Shown here piece by piece: positions 1 to 7,577 of a stretch of 36,999 nucleotides of DNA. Each line of letters begins with the position of its first letter. Within the stretch, counting starts at the first letter, position 1. Under the pieces are notes generated by a model. The model searched no databases, was not told the DNA's origin, and worked only from the letters and a program-made list of their open reading frames with translations. The position numbers and the translations under genes were made by a program. This DNA is from JBBDSH01 sp040905045 (lineage in GTDB: Bacteria > Pseudomonadota > Gammaproteobacteria > Eutrophobiales > Eutrophobiaceae), in contig JBBDSH010000048.1 in NCBI GenBank assembly GCA_040905045.1, forward strand, positions 1-36,999. The letters run 5' to 3'.

Positions 1-1
1 A

Positions 2-382
2 GTGAAACATTCAGATTGTCAGGCCGTCCTGCTCACCAACGGCTCACGGGCCAATACGGAAAAGCTGGTGCGGGACAACGGCATCGAACACCTGGTTGAC
101 GATATTGTATCGGTGGAGGATTTCAAAATCTGGAAACCGCAACCGGCACTTTACCACCAGGCTGTACGGAAACATTCATGCGATCCGGGGAATGCGCTGC
201 TGGTGGCGGCCCATGCCTGGGATGTTCACGGCGCCATCCGTGCCGGGTTCCATGGTATCTGGGTTCAACGCCAGGACTCGATCTACCATCCCCTGATGGA
301 CAGCCCCGACCACCGGGCTGCCAATCTGGTCGATGCAGCGGACCTGGCAGTTCAACAGCTCCAGGGCGCACGCAACCAGTGA
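2..382 (+). CDS. HAD-superfamily hydrolase, haloacid dehalogenase type II-like (3' part only)
   Basis: This is the C-terminal part of a protein whose start lies before the window. The 126 visible residues carry HAD motif II (LLTNGS, with the conserved Thr/Ser), a motif III lysine (KIWKPQPALY) and a glycine-rich AHAWDVHGAIRAG segment that resembles the motif IV region of type II L-2-haloacid dehalogenases. The family hydrolyses haloacids or phosphate esters through an aspartyl intermediate. The nucleophile Asp of motif I is outside the window, so the substrate cannot be judged. A flavodoxin-like gene follows 35 bp downstream on the same strand and may be co-transcribed. The GTG at position 2 is not a real start. 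Confidence 0.75.
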   Translation: MKHSDCQAVLLTNGSRANTEKLVRDNGIEHLVDDIVSVEDFKIWKPQPALYHQAVRKHSCDPGNALLVAAHAWDVHGAIRAGFHGIWVQRQDSIYHPLMDSPDHRAANLVDAADLAVQQLQGARNQ

Positions 383-417
383 ACCTTGACAACTGGATAT
401 TATGAGAAGGAGGCCCC

Positions 418-1164
418 ATGACATTGAATAAAAAGCAGCAGGCACTATGCGACAGCCACGATTTTGATTTTACCGGCCTTTCTGCCCTGTTCCTCAACTG
501 TACTTTGAAACCCACCGGCACACTGTCCCATACCGAGCATTTGCTCAGGGTTCCCTATGAGATCATGAAAACCAACGGCGTCACTGTCGATATGCTGAGA
601 CCGGTGGATTTTGACATCCCGCCCGGCGTCTATCCCGACATGCGGGACCACGGATTCTCCACGGACGAATGGCCGGGATTATGCAAAAAAGTGATGGCCG
701 CCGATATTCTCATCCTTGCCACACCCATCTGGCTGGGAGAAGAAAGTTCCGTGTGCCGGCGGGTCATCGAGCGCCTTTACGGGGAGTCAGGCAAACTCAA
801 TGAAAAGGATCAGTCGATCTATTATGGCCGGGTCGGCGGCTGTGTCGTCACCGGCAACGAAGACGGCATCAAACATTGCGCCATGACGATTTTTTACGCT
901 CTGCAACATCTGGGTTACACCATACCGCCACAGGCCGATGCCGGCTGGATCGGCGAAGCCGGTCCCGGGCCCTCTTACGCTGACGAGGATTCGGGCGGCC
1001 CGGATAATGATTTTACCCAGCGCAATACCACCTTCATGGCCTGGAACCTGATGCACCTGGCGCGACTCTTGAAACAGGCCGGCGGCATCCCCGCCCACGG
1101 CAACCAACGGAGCGCCTGGCAGGCAGGCTGCCGTTTCGACCACCCTAATCCGGATTATCGGTAG
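418..1164 (+). CDS. flavodoxin-fold NAD(P)H-dependent FMN oxidoreductase family protein
   Basis: A 248-residue cytoplasmic protein with a flavodoxin/FMN-reductase layout. The beta-strand LFLNCTLKP (about residues 24-32) enters the FMN phosphate loop. ADILILATPIWLGEESSV (about 97-114) matches the second FMN-binding loop, and GGCVVTGNEDG (about 140-150) the third. Such proteins reduce quinones or FMN with NAD(P)H. The ATG is preceded by a strong Shine-Dalgarno site (AAGGAGG, 5 nt spacing), which fixes the start. It follows the HAD gene by 35 bp. The exact substrate is not readable. The aldo/keto reductase downstream is convergent. Confidence 0.8.
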   Translation: MTLNKKQQALCDSHDFDFTGLSALFLNCTLKPTGTLSHTEHLLRVPYEIMKTNGVTVDMLRPVDFDIPPGVYPDMRDHGFSTDEWPGLCKKVMAADILILATPIWLGEESSVCRRVIERLYGESGKLNEKDQSIYYGRVGGCVVTGNEDGIKHCAMTIFYALQHLGYTIPPQADAGWIGEAGPGPSYADEDSGGPDNDFTQRNTTFMAWNLMHLARLLKQAGGIPAHGNQRSAWQAGCRFDHPNPDYR

Positions 1165-1231
1165 CGGGAGGTTCAGCCGATTCCCTTTTACCTCTCCTCT
1201 GTGATCTCTGTGTCCTCGAAAATGTGTTCCC

Positions 1232-1331
1232 NNNNNNNNNNNNNNNNNNNNNNNNNNNNNNNNNNNNNNNNNNNNNNNNNNNNNNNNNNNNNNNNNNNNN
1301 NNNNNNNNNNNNNNNNNNNNNNNNNNNNNNN
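1232..1331. other. assembly gap of 100 N
   Basis: Exactly 100 N, the usual placeholder for a gap of unknown size. It cuts the C-terminus of the aldo/keto reductase. The family is usually about 50-70 residues longer than what is visible, so the true gap is probably longer than 100 bp. The left edge (1190-1220) has CTCTGTG-rich sequence, one of the dispersed repeats of this genome, which probably explains why assembly stopped here. Confidence 0.95.
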
Positions 1332-2152
1332 GCCACCGACATCCCCGGCAGCGTCAGGCCGGCTTCTTGTGCGATACCGTCCAGTTGTTCCACCAGTTCG
1401 ATCTTATGCCTGAACAGGTCTGCTTCAGGATCGAAACTGCCGGTGAAGCGGCGCGTGAATTTTGCAATGCGGGTGTCCTCGGTGAGATCGGCGGTCTTGC
1501 GGTATTTACCGGCCAGGAAGCCGCCGTCCAGGGGACTCCAGACAATGACGCCCATGCCGTAGCGTTGGCAGGCGGGCAGGACGAAGCGTTCGATGTCCCG
1601 CGCGAAAATGGAGTACCAGGGTTGCTCGCAGCGGAATCGCAGCAGGCCGCGCCGTTCCGCCGTCCACTGGGCCTCGACGATGCGATCCGGCGGGAACATG
1701 GAGGAGCCGAAATAGCGGATCTTGCCCTGGCGCACCAGTTCCGTGAGTGTGAACAGGATCTCCTCCATGTCGGTGTGTTCGTCGAAGCGATGGATCTGGT
1801 AGAGGTCGATGTAATCCGTGCCCAGCCGTTTCAGGCTGTTGTCGACTTCCTGCATGATCCAGCGGCGCGATCCACCCCGGTGGTTGGGATCCTCGTCCAT
1901 GGGGCCGAAGAATTTCGTTGCCAGGATGACGTCATCGCGTTTGCCCTTCAGGGCCTTGCCGACGATTTCCTCGGATTCGCCGCGGGAATAAACGTCGGCG
2001 GTGTCAATGAAGTTGATGCCGGCATCCAGGGCCCGGTGGATGATCTTTATACAGTCATCATGATCGGTATTGCCCATTTCGCCGAACATCATGGCGCCCA
2101 GGCACAGGGGACTGACTCGTAATCCGGTTTTACCAAGCGGACGAACCTGCAT
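1332..2152 (-). CDS. aldo/keto reductase, C-terminus lost in assembly gap
   Basis: 273 residues of an NAD(P)H-dependent aldo/keto reductase are visible. The catalytic tetrad is present: Asp50 and Tyr55 in DTADVYS, Lys80 in LATKFFG and His121 in LYQIHRF. The N-terminus (QVRPLGKTGLRVSPLCLGAM) is typical of the class that reduces aldehydes and ketones. The start is set by AAGGAGG seven bases before the ATG. The reading frame can be followed through the N run to position 1145, but the residues beyond the gap are low-complexity repeat translation, not reductase, so the true stop is inside the gap. The C-terminal cofactor-binding segment is missing. The physiological substrate is unknown. Confidence 0.85.
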
Positions 2153-2302
2153 TATCTCCTCCTTACTAAAATTGTAGGCTCATCAGAAGAATCTATGGGC
2201 GTTATCCTGCTCGCCATGAGTGCCAACTCTATGATAGACAGGAATTTTTTGCGTTCGCTTCGCGCGAAATCGAATCCGGTTTTCAGGGTTGGTTTTTCAA
2301 AA

Positions 2303-2383
2303 GGATCTCGCCAAGCACGCCAAGTTCGCAAAGAGGTAAAAATCCACGATACCTTTGCGTGCTTTGCGTGCTTGGCGAGATCC
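2303..2383. repeat. CGCCAAG-type palindromic repeat
   Basis: A near-perfect inverted repeat with arms of about 30 bp. The left arm starts GGATCTCGCCAAGCACG and continues with CGCAAAG; the right arm is its complement with only a few mismatches. Related copies lie at 25992-26064, 26105-26170 and 29231-29355. It sits between the divergent 5' end of the aldo/keto reductase gene and the end of the methyltransferase gene. The rest of the 2153-2441 intergenic region shows nothing recognisable. Confidence 0.85.
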
Positions 2384-2441
2384 ACCATCGCCTTTCCAGA
2401 TACCCACAAATACTGCCGAAGAACCAAATTGTATTCGTAAT

Positions 2442-2473
2442 AAAAAATCCGCGTTCCAGGAACGCGGGTTTTT
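2442..2473 (-). terminator. Rho-independent terminator of the methyltransferase gene
   Basis: A-tract, then CCGCGTTCC/GGAACGCGG stem with a tiny loop, then T-tract. On the minus strand it lies right after the methyltransferase stop codon. The flanking A and T tracts also make it usable in the other direction. Confidence 0.85.
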
Positions 2474-3302
2474 ACTCGGGCTTGACGAATTTCAGTGTCA
2501 TGCGATCGCTTTCGCCGATGGCGCGGTATTTTTCGCGGTCCTTGTCACCGAGGCGGAATCCGGGCGGCAGCGTCCAGACACCCTCGGGGTGATCCCGGGT
2601 GTCTTTCGGGTTGGCATTGACTTCGGAACGCCCCGCCAGCTCGAAGCCGATACCTTCGGCGAAACCAATGACATAGTTCTGCGGCACGTAACCGTTCTGG
2701 GCGGTTTCCTCGTGAGCACCACCCGGGGTGGCCCGGTGCTGCACGACCGCCAGAATGCCGCCGGGTTTCAACACGCGATAAAACGCACTGTAAGCCTCGT
2801 GCAGGCCGCCAAAGCGGATCATGTTATGGGTGGCGCGGGAAACCAGAATCATGTCCACGGAGTTGTCGGTTGTGTCCGGCAGGTATTCCCCGCCCCTGAC
2901 ATAGTGGATACGTTCCACGTTGTCGTAGACATCCGGGCGGGCATCCAGTTTGGCGAAATAGCCTTTGAGACGGTTGCGGAAATAATCATGATCCAGTTCT
3001 TCCATGGGCCGAGTCGCAACAAGAAGCCGGCCTTCGTCGCGCAGGTAGGGGGCCAGGACTTCCGTATACCAGCCGCCGCCCGGCAGGATTTCCAGGACGG
3101 TCATGTCCGGCCTCATGCCGAAAAACATCAGTGTCTCTTTCGGGTGCCGGTATGGGTCGCGTTTTACGTTTCCGGATTCGCGGTGATCGCCGGTCAGCGC
3201 CCGATCCAGTAATGCTTCCGCATCGGCGGCTTGTGTCGGTAATCCCGCCGCCAGCGCCAATATGACCGGAATCGATTTTATACAGAGAAATATACGGTTC
3301 AT
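2472..3302 (-). CDS. exported class I SAM-dependent methyltransferase (COG4798-like)
   Basis: 276 residues. A signal peptide (MNRIFLCIKSIPVILALAAG, cleavage near PTQA-AD) is followed by a SAM-methyltransferase fold. Motif I is VLEILPGGGWYTEVLAPYL (about residues 69-87), and VDMILVSRATHNM and VLKPGGILAVVQHR are later core strands. The family is known as predicted methyltransferases with unknown substrates. The start was chosen at 3302 because GAGG lies 6 nt before that ATG and the signal peptide begins there; an upstream in-frame ATG at 3335 would add 11 residues. A terminator follows immediately. An exported SAM enzyme is biochemically odd, because SAM is cytoplasmic. Confidence 0.8.
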   Translation of the reverse strand: MNRIFLCIKSIPVILALAAGLPTQAADAEALLDRALTGDHRESGNVKRDPYRHPKETLMFFGMRPDMTVLEILPGGGWYTEVLAPYLRDEGRLLVATRPMEELDHDYFRNRLKGYFAKLDARPDVYDNVERIHYVRGGEYLPDTTDNSVDMILVSRATHNMIRFGGLHEAYSAFYRVLKPGGILAVVQHRATPGGAHEETAQNGYVPQNYVIGFAEGIGFELAGRSEVNANPKDTRDHPEGVWTLPPGFRLGDKDREKYRAIGESDRMTLKFVKPE

Positions 3303-3321
3303 GATTTTCCTCATCCTTTGA

Positions 3322-3931
3322 TTATGCATCGGCACTCGGCCGGGACGATACCTGTCCGTACCAGTGGTGTATGTTGGCGCAGGTTTCGGGGATCGCCATT
3401 TTCGCGCGGGCGGCGAAATCCACCGTCACCAGCGCGGTGATATCGGCGATACTGTAGCTGTCATCACCGACATATTCGCTTTCCCCGAGCCGCTTGTTCA
3501 GTTGTTCCAGGAAATAATCGTACTGGCGACGGCCGCGTTCCACCAGATCCGGAATGGCGGGGAATTCCGGCGGCAGGCCGGGCAGCCCGCGGTCCTTGAA
3601 GGCGGGGACACTGTTACGGAGTACCGATACGGCGGCAAGATAGCCGTCGAATTCCACGTGCCGCTGCCAGGACTCGATCCTCGCCCGGCTCAAGGCATCG
3701 GTCCCCATGAGCGGCGGGTCGGGATAGACTTCTTCAATATAGCGGCAGATGGCGACGGATTCGTCGATGCGGGTGCCGTCATCCAGTTCCAGCACCGGCA
3801 CCACGCCGCGGGGATTGATGCGCAGGAATTCTTCTTTCAGGTTTTCCATTTCCCTCAGGTTCACCGGCACGGTTTTCACTTCCACGCCTTTCTCGGCCAG
3901 GAATATGCGCACCCGCCTCGGGCTGGGTGCC
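3322..3931 (-). CDS. glutathione S-transferase family protein, N-terminal tip lost in gap
   Basis: 202 residues from just inside the N-terminal thioredoxin-fold domain to the stop. APSPRRVRIFLAEKG is the first helix after the active-site loop, NPRGVVPVLELDDG holds the cis-Pro, and DESVAICRYIEE is the Glu/Asp-Ser glutathione-binding motif. The all-helical C-terminal domain carries YSIADITALVTVDFA, the N-capping motif of GSTs. Only about 5-10 residues are missing at the N-terminus. It probably conjugates glutathione to electrophiles. An open frame running through the N run into the neighbouring thioesterase is an artefact of the gap length. Confidence 0.85.
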
Positions 3932-4031
3932 NNNNNNNNNNNNNNNNNNNNNNNNNNNNNNNNNNNNNNNNNNNNNNNNNNNNNNNNNNNNNNNNNNNNN
4001 NNNNNNNNNNNNNNNNNNNNNNNNNNNNNNN
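3932..4031. other. assembly gap of 100 N
   Basis: Placeholder gap between two minus-strand genes. It removes about 55 C-terminal residues expected for the thioesterase and the first residues of the GST, so the real missing sequence is probably about 200 bp or more. Confidence 0.95.
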
Positions 4032-4282
4032 CCGAACAGGATTTTGTTGTCGATATCCACGCACAGGGCGGCCGCGAAGCTGCCGACGGTTTCGGCCAGG
4101 GCGACACTGGCGCCGCCGTGCAGGTAACCCCTGGGCTGGCGTGTGCGGTTGTCCACGGGCATGGTTCCGGTGAGGTAGTCGTCGCCGATTTCCGTAAAGC
4201 GGATGCCGAGGGTTTCCGCCAGGGAGTTGCGGGAGCGTTCGTTCATTGCCTCCAGCGAAGGCGTTCCGTACCAGATTGTCAT
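4032..4282 (-). CDS. hotdog-fold acyl-CoA thioesterase (PaaI/YbdB-like), C-terminus lost in gap
   Basis: 83 N-terminal residues of a hotdog thioesterase close to the EntH/MenI group. The block MPVDNRTRQPRGYLHGGAS with the following LAETVGS contains the helix-start HGG and the catalytic Glu of this class. The start at 4282 (MTIWYGTPSLEAMN) aligns with the usual N-terminus of EntH-like proteins (recalled) and has GAGAG upstream. A longer frame to 4387 exists but its extension looks non-homologous. It probably hydrolyses an aryl- or acyl-CoA. It heads a probable two-gene unit with the GST behind the gap. Confidence 0.8.
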
Positions 4283-4436
4283 TGTTCTCTCGATATTGTT
4301 TATTGTAGGAAATCCGGCTTCCTGCAAGTCTTGATCCATTTCCGACATTATAGTGAGTAAAGGCCTTGTTACCCAGCCTGCTTTCACAGAGGGATGCTTT
4401 TCACGGTAAAACCGTCTTTATGACATACTTGTTACC

Positions 4437-4925
4437 ATGCAAACTATTCCAGTCAAGTTTTTGCTGCATCCCGTCTACTCTCCGGCACTGGGGTTCGGAG
4501 TCGGCTGCTCGAAGTACGCGCCCGGCACCGTCGGAACGCTGGTGGGTGTCCTGTTTTATCTGCCGCTGCAATATCTGGCCTGGCCTGCATATGCGGCGGT
4601 CGTTGCACTCCTGTTCCTGGCCGGTATCTACTTGTGCGGCGAGACGGCGGGAGCCCTGGAAAGCCATGATCACCCGGCCATCGTCTGGGACGAGATCGTC
4701 GGTTATCTGGCCACCATGCTGCTGGCGCCCTCCGGCTGGATATGGATAGTGTCGGGATTCCTTCTGTTCCGCTTGTTTGATATCTGGAAACCCTGGCCGG
4801 TGAGGCTTGTGGATAAGCGCATGAAGGGCGGCATGGGTATCATGATCGACGACCTCATCGCCGCCGTTTACAGCTGGATATTCTTGCAAATAATCCATAT
4901 ACTTTATACAGTTAGCCTGTCTTAA
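4437..4925 (+). CDS. pgpA: phosphatidylglycerophosphatase A
   Basis: A 162-residue integral membrane enzyme that dephosphorylates phosphatidylglycerol phosphate to phosphatidylglycerol (EC 3.1.3.27). Diagnostic PgpA motifs are present: GVGCSKYAPGTVGTLVG near the N-terminus, VWDEIVGY in the middle (acidic metal-binding residues), DIWKPWPV, and GMGIMIDDLIAAVYS near the C-terminus. Three to four hydrophobic segments match the family. It is divergent from the gap-truncated thioesterase gene. A lytic transglycosylase follows 35 bp downstream, so the two envelope genes may be co-transcribed. Confidence 0.95.
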   Translation: MQTIPVKFLLHPVYSPALGFGVGCSKYAPGTVGTLVGVLFYLPLQYLAWPAYAAVVALLFLAGIYLCGETAGALESHDHPAIVWDEIVGYLATMLLAPSGWIWIVSGFLLFRLFDIWKPWPVRLVDKRMKGGMGIMIDDLIAAVYSWIFLQIIHILYTVSLS

Positions 4926-4960
4926 TAGAACGAACTTTAAAAGTACGGGGCACATCCGGA

Positions 4961-5575
4961 ATGAAACCGTTTTATTCAGGAAGACTGTTGCTGTTTCTGG
5001 CCGTGGCTGGTTTTCTGCCCGGCGCCCAGGCCGATATCTACAAGTATGTGGACAAATACGGCCGCGTCACTCTTACCGACAAACCGCAAAACAACAACTA
5101 CAAACTGCTGGTCAAGACCTGGAAGGGTTGGGAGGAGGCGAAAAGCCGGATCGCCCTGGAGGATTTTCATAAAAACCGCAAGTTGCACACGCCGACCATC
5201 AACGAATTTGCCGATCGTTACGGTTTGCCGAGCCCCCTGTTACATGCCGTCATCACAGCGGAGTCCGCTTATGATCCCCATGCCGTATCCCGAATGGGTG
5301 CAGTGGGACTGATGCAGCTGATGCCGGAAACGGCGCGCCGCTACGGTGTGCAGAACCGCCGTAATCCCGTGGACAACCTGTATGGCGGCACGCGTTATCT
5401 GCGGGATTTGTTGCTGATGTTCGACAACAATCTTGCCCTGGCGCTGGCCGCCTATAACGCCGGAGAGAATGCCGTCAAGCGCCACGGCTACAAGATACCC
5501 CCGTTCACGGAAACACAGAATTACGTCACCAAGGTAATCGAGTACTACCGGCAGTACCGTGATCCCAATTCCTGA
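4961..5575 (+). CDS. periplasmic lytic transglycosylase (DUF4124 + SLT domain)
   Basis: 204 residues. The signal peptide ends near AQA-DIYKYV. A short DUF4124-like segment follows (IYKYVDKYGRVTLTDKP, residues 26-42), then a goose-type SLT domain. The catalytic Glu101 sits in ITAESAYDPHAVSRMG, followed by GLMQLMPETARRYGV and the substrate-groove AAYNAGENAVKRHG, as in Slt70/MltC relatives. It cleaves peptidoglycan glycan strands with formation of 1,6-anhydro-muramic ends. It lies 35 bp after pgpA. Confidence 0.9.
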   Translation: MKPFYSGRLLLFLAVAGFLPGAQADIYKYVDKYGRVTLTDKPQNNNYKLLVKTWKGWEEAKSRIALEDFHKNRKLHTPTINEFADRYGLPSPLLHAVITAESAYDPHAVSRMGAVGLMQLMPETARRYGVQNRRNPVDNLYGGTRYLRDLLLMFDNNLALALAAYNAGENAVKRHGYKIPPFTETQNYVTKVIEYYRQYRDPNS

Positions 5576-5736
5576 ATTTTACGGAACATTTACGCCCTGT
5601 CCGGGTCATTTGAATGGTACGGACGGAATAGCGTCCGCCACGATATCTTTTCCGGCCGCCGCGAGGTGTCAGGCAGGCGAAGCATTCCCGCTGCGGCCCT
5701 CCCCGGAATCATCTTAAAATCTGAAAGGTATAAGTT

Positions 5737-6273
5737 ATGACTGACAAACCGTTTTTCACCGACGTCAAGACACTGCGGGATCGTGCCCGCAAACATATGG
5801 AACAAGGTGCCGTTACCGGAAGCTATCAGGCGGATCGCGAAACGGTCATCAAGATACTGAACGAGGCGCTGGCTACTGAACTGGTCTGCGTATTGCGTTA
5901 CAAACGCCATTATTACATGGCCGATGGTATTGCCTCGGAAATGGTCGCCAACGAATTCCTGGAACACGCCCAACAGGAACAGGATCATGCCGATCAGATC
6001 GCCGTACGGATCACGCAGCTGGGCGGAGAACCGGATTTCTCTCCGGACGGCCTGGCCAGCCGCAGCCATTCCGAATATGTGGAAGGTGACACTCTCAAGG
6101 AAATGATCCAGGAGGATCTGGTGGCGGAACGGATTGCCATTGATTCCTATCGTGAAATGATACAGTACCTGGGTGACCGGGATCCGACGACCCGCAACAT
6201 GCTTGAAGGCATTCTGGCCGTGGAGGAAGAACACGCCGACGACATGGCCAGTCTGCTGGAATCGTATCAGTAA
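5737..6273 (+). CDS. ferritin-like di-iron protein (bacterioferritin family)
   Basis: A 178-residue four-helix-bundle protein. Ferroxidase ligands can be placed by spacing against bacterioferritin: Glu48 (ALATELVC), Glu81 and His84 (QQEQDH), Glu131 (LVAERIAID), Glu163 and His166 (AVEEEH). It probably oxidises Fe(II), with an iron-storage or peroxide-protection role in the cytoplasm. The N-terminal extension of about 30 residues is longer than in E. coli Bfr, and I cannot point to the heme-binding Met. AAAGG lies before the ATG. The 160 bp in front of it show no clear promoter. Confidence 0.85.
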   Translation: MTDKPFFTDVKTLRDRARKHMEQGAVTGSYQADRETVIKILNEALATELVCVLRYKRHYYMADGIASEMVANEFLEHAQQEQDHADQIAVRITQLGGEPDFSPDGLASRSHSEYVEGDTLKEMIQEDLVAERIAIDSYREMIQYLGDRDPTTRNMLEGILAVEEEHADDMASLLESYQ

Positions 6274-6373
6274 ATCTCCCAATCAATGGGTCAAAGAAGA
6301 ATAGCATTTACTTAAGGCCGAAACCCAGGAAACAGGCTACTAACATCTGTCGTCTCCGGCCTGCAACATGCCG

Positions 6374-6414
6374 GGAATGAGCGCTGAAAGCGCACTTCTC
6401 CTACAGGACGCCGG
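6374..6414 (-). repeat. REP-like palindrome
   Basis: On the minus strand it reads CTGTAGGAGAAGTGCGC, TTTC, then GCGC and CATTCC: a TGTAGGAG head followed by a short GC hairpin. This is the same layout as the other REP elements of the window (13587-13673, 20105-20269, 35450-35560, 36888-36926). Nothing else is visible between 6274 and 6516. Confidence 0.6.
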
Positions 6415-6516
6415 TATCCACTAAGTACTATTCGGGTAAGAGAACCTGAAGATTCCTTGATTCATGCATTGGTCTGCGCTGTTCATTCATTTTCCAAAAA
6501 AAGTCCGGAATACGTC

Positions 6517-7510
6517 ATGTTGAAATCACCCATTATGAAAATAACAGGGCGAGGCCTGTTCGCCCGCCTGTCGTTTTGTCTTGTTCTCATTGCCTCGCCG
6601 GCCCTTGCCGATCAGGTTTATCTCGACGACGGCAGCCGTCTGGTCGGCGATGTTCTGGATTTGCGGGATCAAATCCTGGTAATCGACACTGCCTTTGCCG
6701 GTCGTATGGAAATCGACGCCGCCCGTGTCAGCGGCATCGATCTGGACGATAAGGCACTGGTGACATTGAACAGCGGTGATCGTCTCAATGGCATACTGCG
6801 TTATTCACCGGAAGATGGGCAGCGAGTGACGGGAACCCTGCTGGGAGATATTGCGCTTTCGGAGGATTTGTATCTGGTAGCGATCACCGATGCCGATAAG
6901 GATGCGGCAGCGGCAGCCCAGCCGGGAGAGGTCCGGAAACTGAAGCGCGGCGGGCCACCAACGACGATCGCCTGATGCTGTACATCGAGGGCACGCTGCA
7001 GGAAGAGAACAGCGTCACCACGGCCAACGAGATGCTGGCGGGCGGCTCGCTGGAGCGGGATATCAACCGCGACTGGTTCGCCTTCGGCGGCGTGGATTTC
7101 GAAAAGGATGAATTCGAGGATCTGGAACTACGTGCCCTGGGCAATGTCGGTATCGGTTATTTCCTGGCCCGCAGCGAAGCCTTTACCTGGAAGGCCCTGG
7201 TGGGCGCCGGTTACCAGCATGAGACGTTTACGGATAACAGCGTCGAGGACGAGGCCATCATTTCAATCTGAATTACCACTACAACGAATGGCTGGAACTG
7301 CTGCACAAGCTGACCTATTTCCCGTCGATCACCTCGCCCGCGGACGACTATCGCCTGGTCAGCAATCTTGCGGCGCAGATGCCCATAGGCAACACGGAGA
7401 GCTGGAAACTGCGGTTGAACCTGCGCAATCAGTATGACAGTCAACCGCGACCGGGCATCGAGGAACTGGATACGGTCTATTCCCTCAATCTTGTCTATGA
7501 TTTCGATTAA
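6517..7510 (+). pseudogene. DUF481 outer-membrane protein gene, two frameshifts
   Basis: A signal peptide (ending SPALA-DQ) precedes a DUF481/YdiY-like protein read in three pieces. Piece 1 (to about 6960) has the N-terminal VYLDDGSRLVGDVLDLRD region. Piece 2 (about 6930-7268) gives beta-barrel sequence with NDDRLMLYIEGTLQ and FAFGGVDFEKDEFEDLELR. Piece 3 (about 7262-7510) ends in LRNQYDSQP...LNLVYDFD, a normal DUF481 C-terminus. Both junctions shift the frame in the same direction, as two single-base losses would. The usual WSG...GNT start of the barrel seems missing near 6940. It is either a decaying gene or an assembly error. The start could be 6517 or 6535. Confidence 0.75.
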
Positions 7511-7577
7511 GGAGTTAGGAGTTAGGCGTGATATAAATTCGTGGTTTCGTTACTTCTCACTCCTTACCCCTTACTCA
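7504..7577. repeat. GGAGTRA heptamer arrays flanking two converging stop codons
   Basis: After the DUF481 stop (7508-7510) come GGAGTTA, GGAGTTA, GGCGTGA (7511-7531). From 7577 backwards on the minus strand, the ilvD stop codon lies in TGAGTAA, followed by GGGGTAA and GGAGTGA. The two arrays face each other in the convergent 60-bp intergenic region. Confidence 0.8.

Noticed and set aside
1145..1231. C-terminus of the aldo/keto reductase continuing past the gap
   Set aside because: The frame only stays open because the N run is 100 bases. The residues after the gap are translated repeat and overlap the end of the flavodoxin-like gene.
3322..4387. A fused thioesterase-GST protein
   Set aside because: The two families lie in different frames on either side of a placeholder gap, each lacking its expected end.
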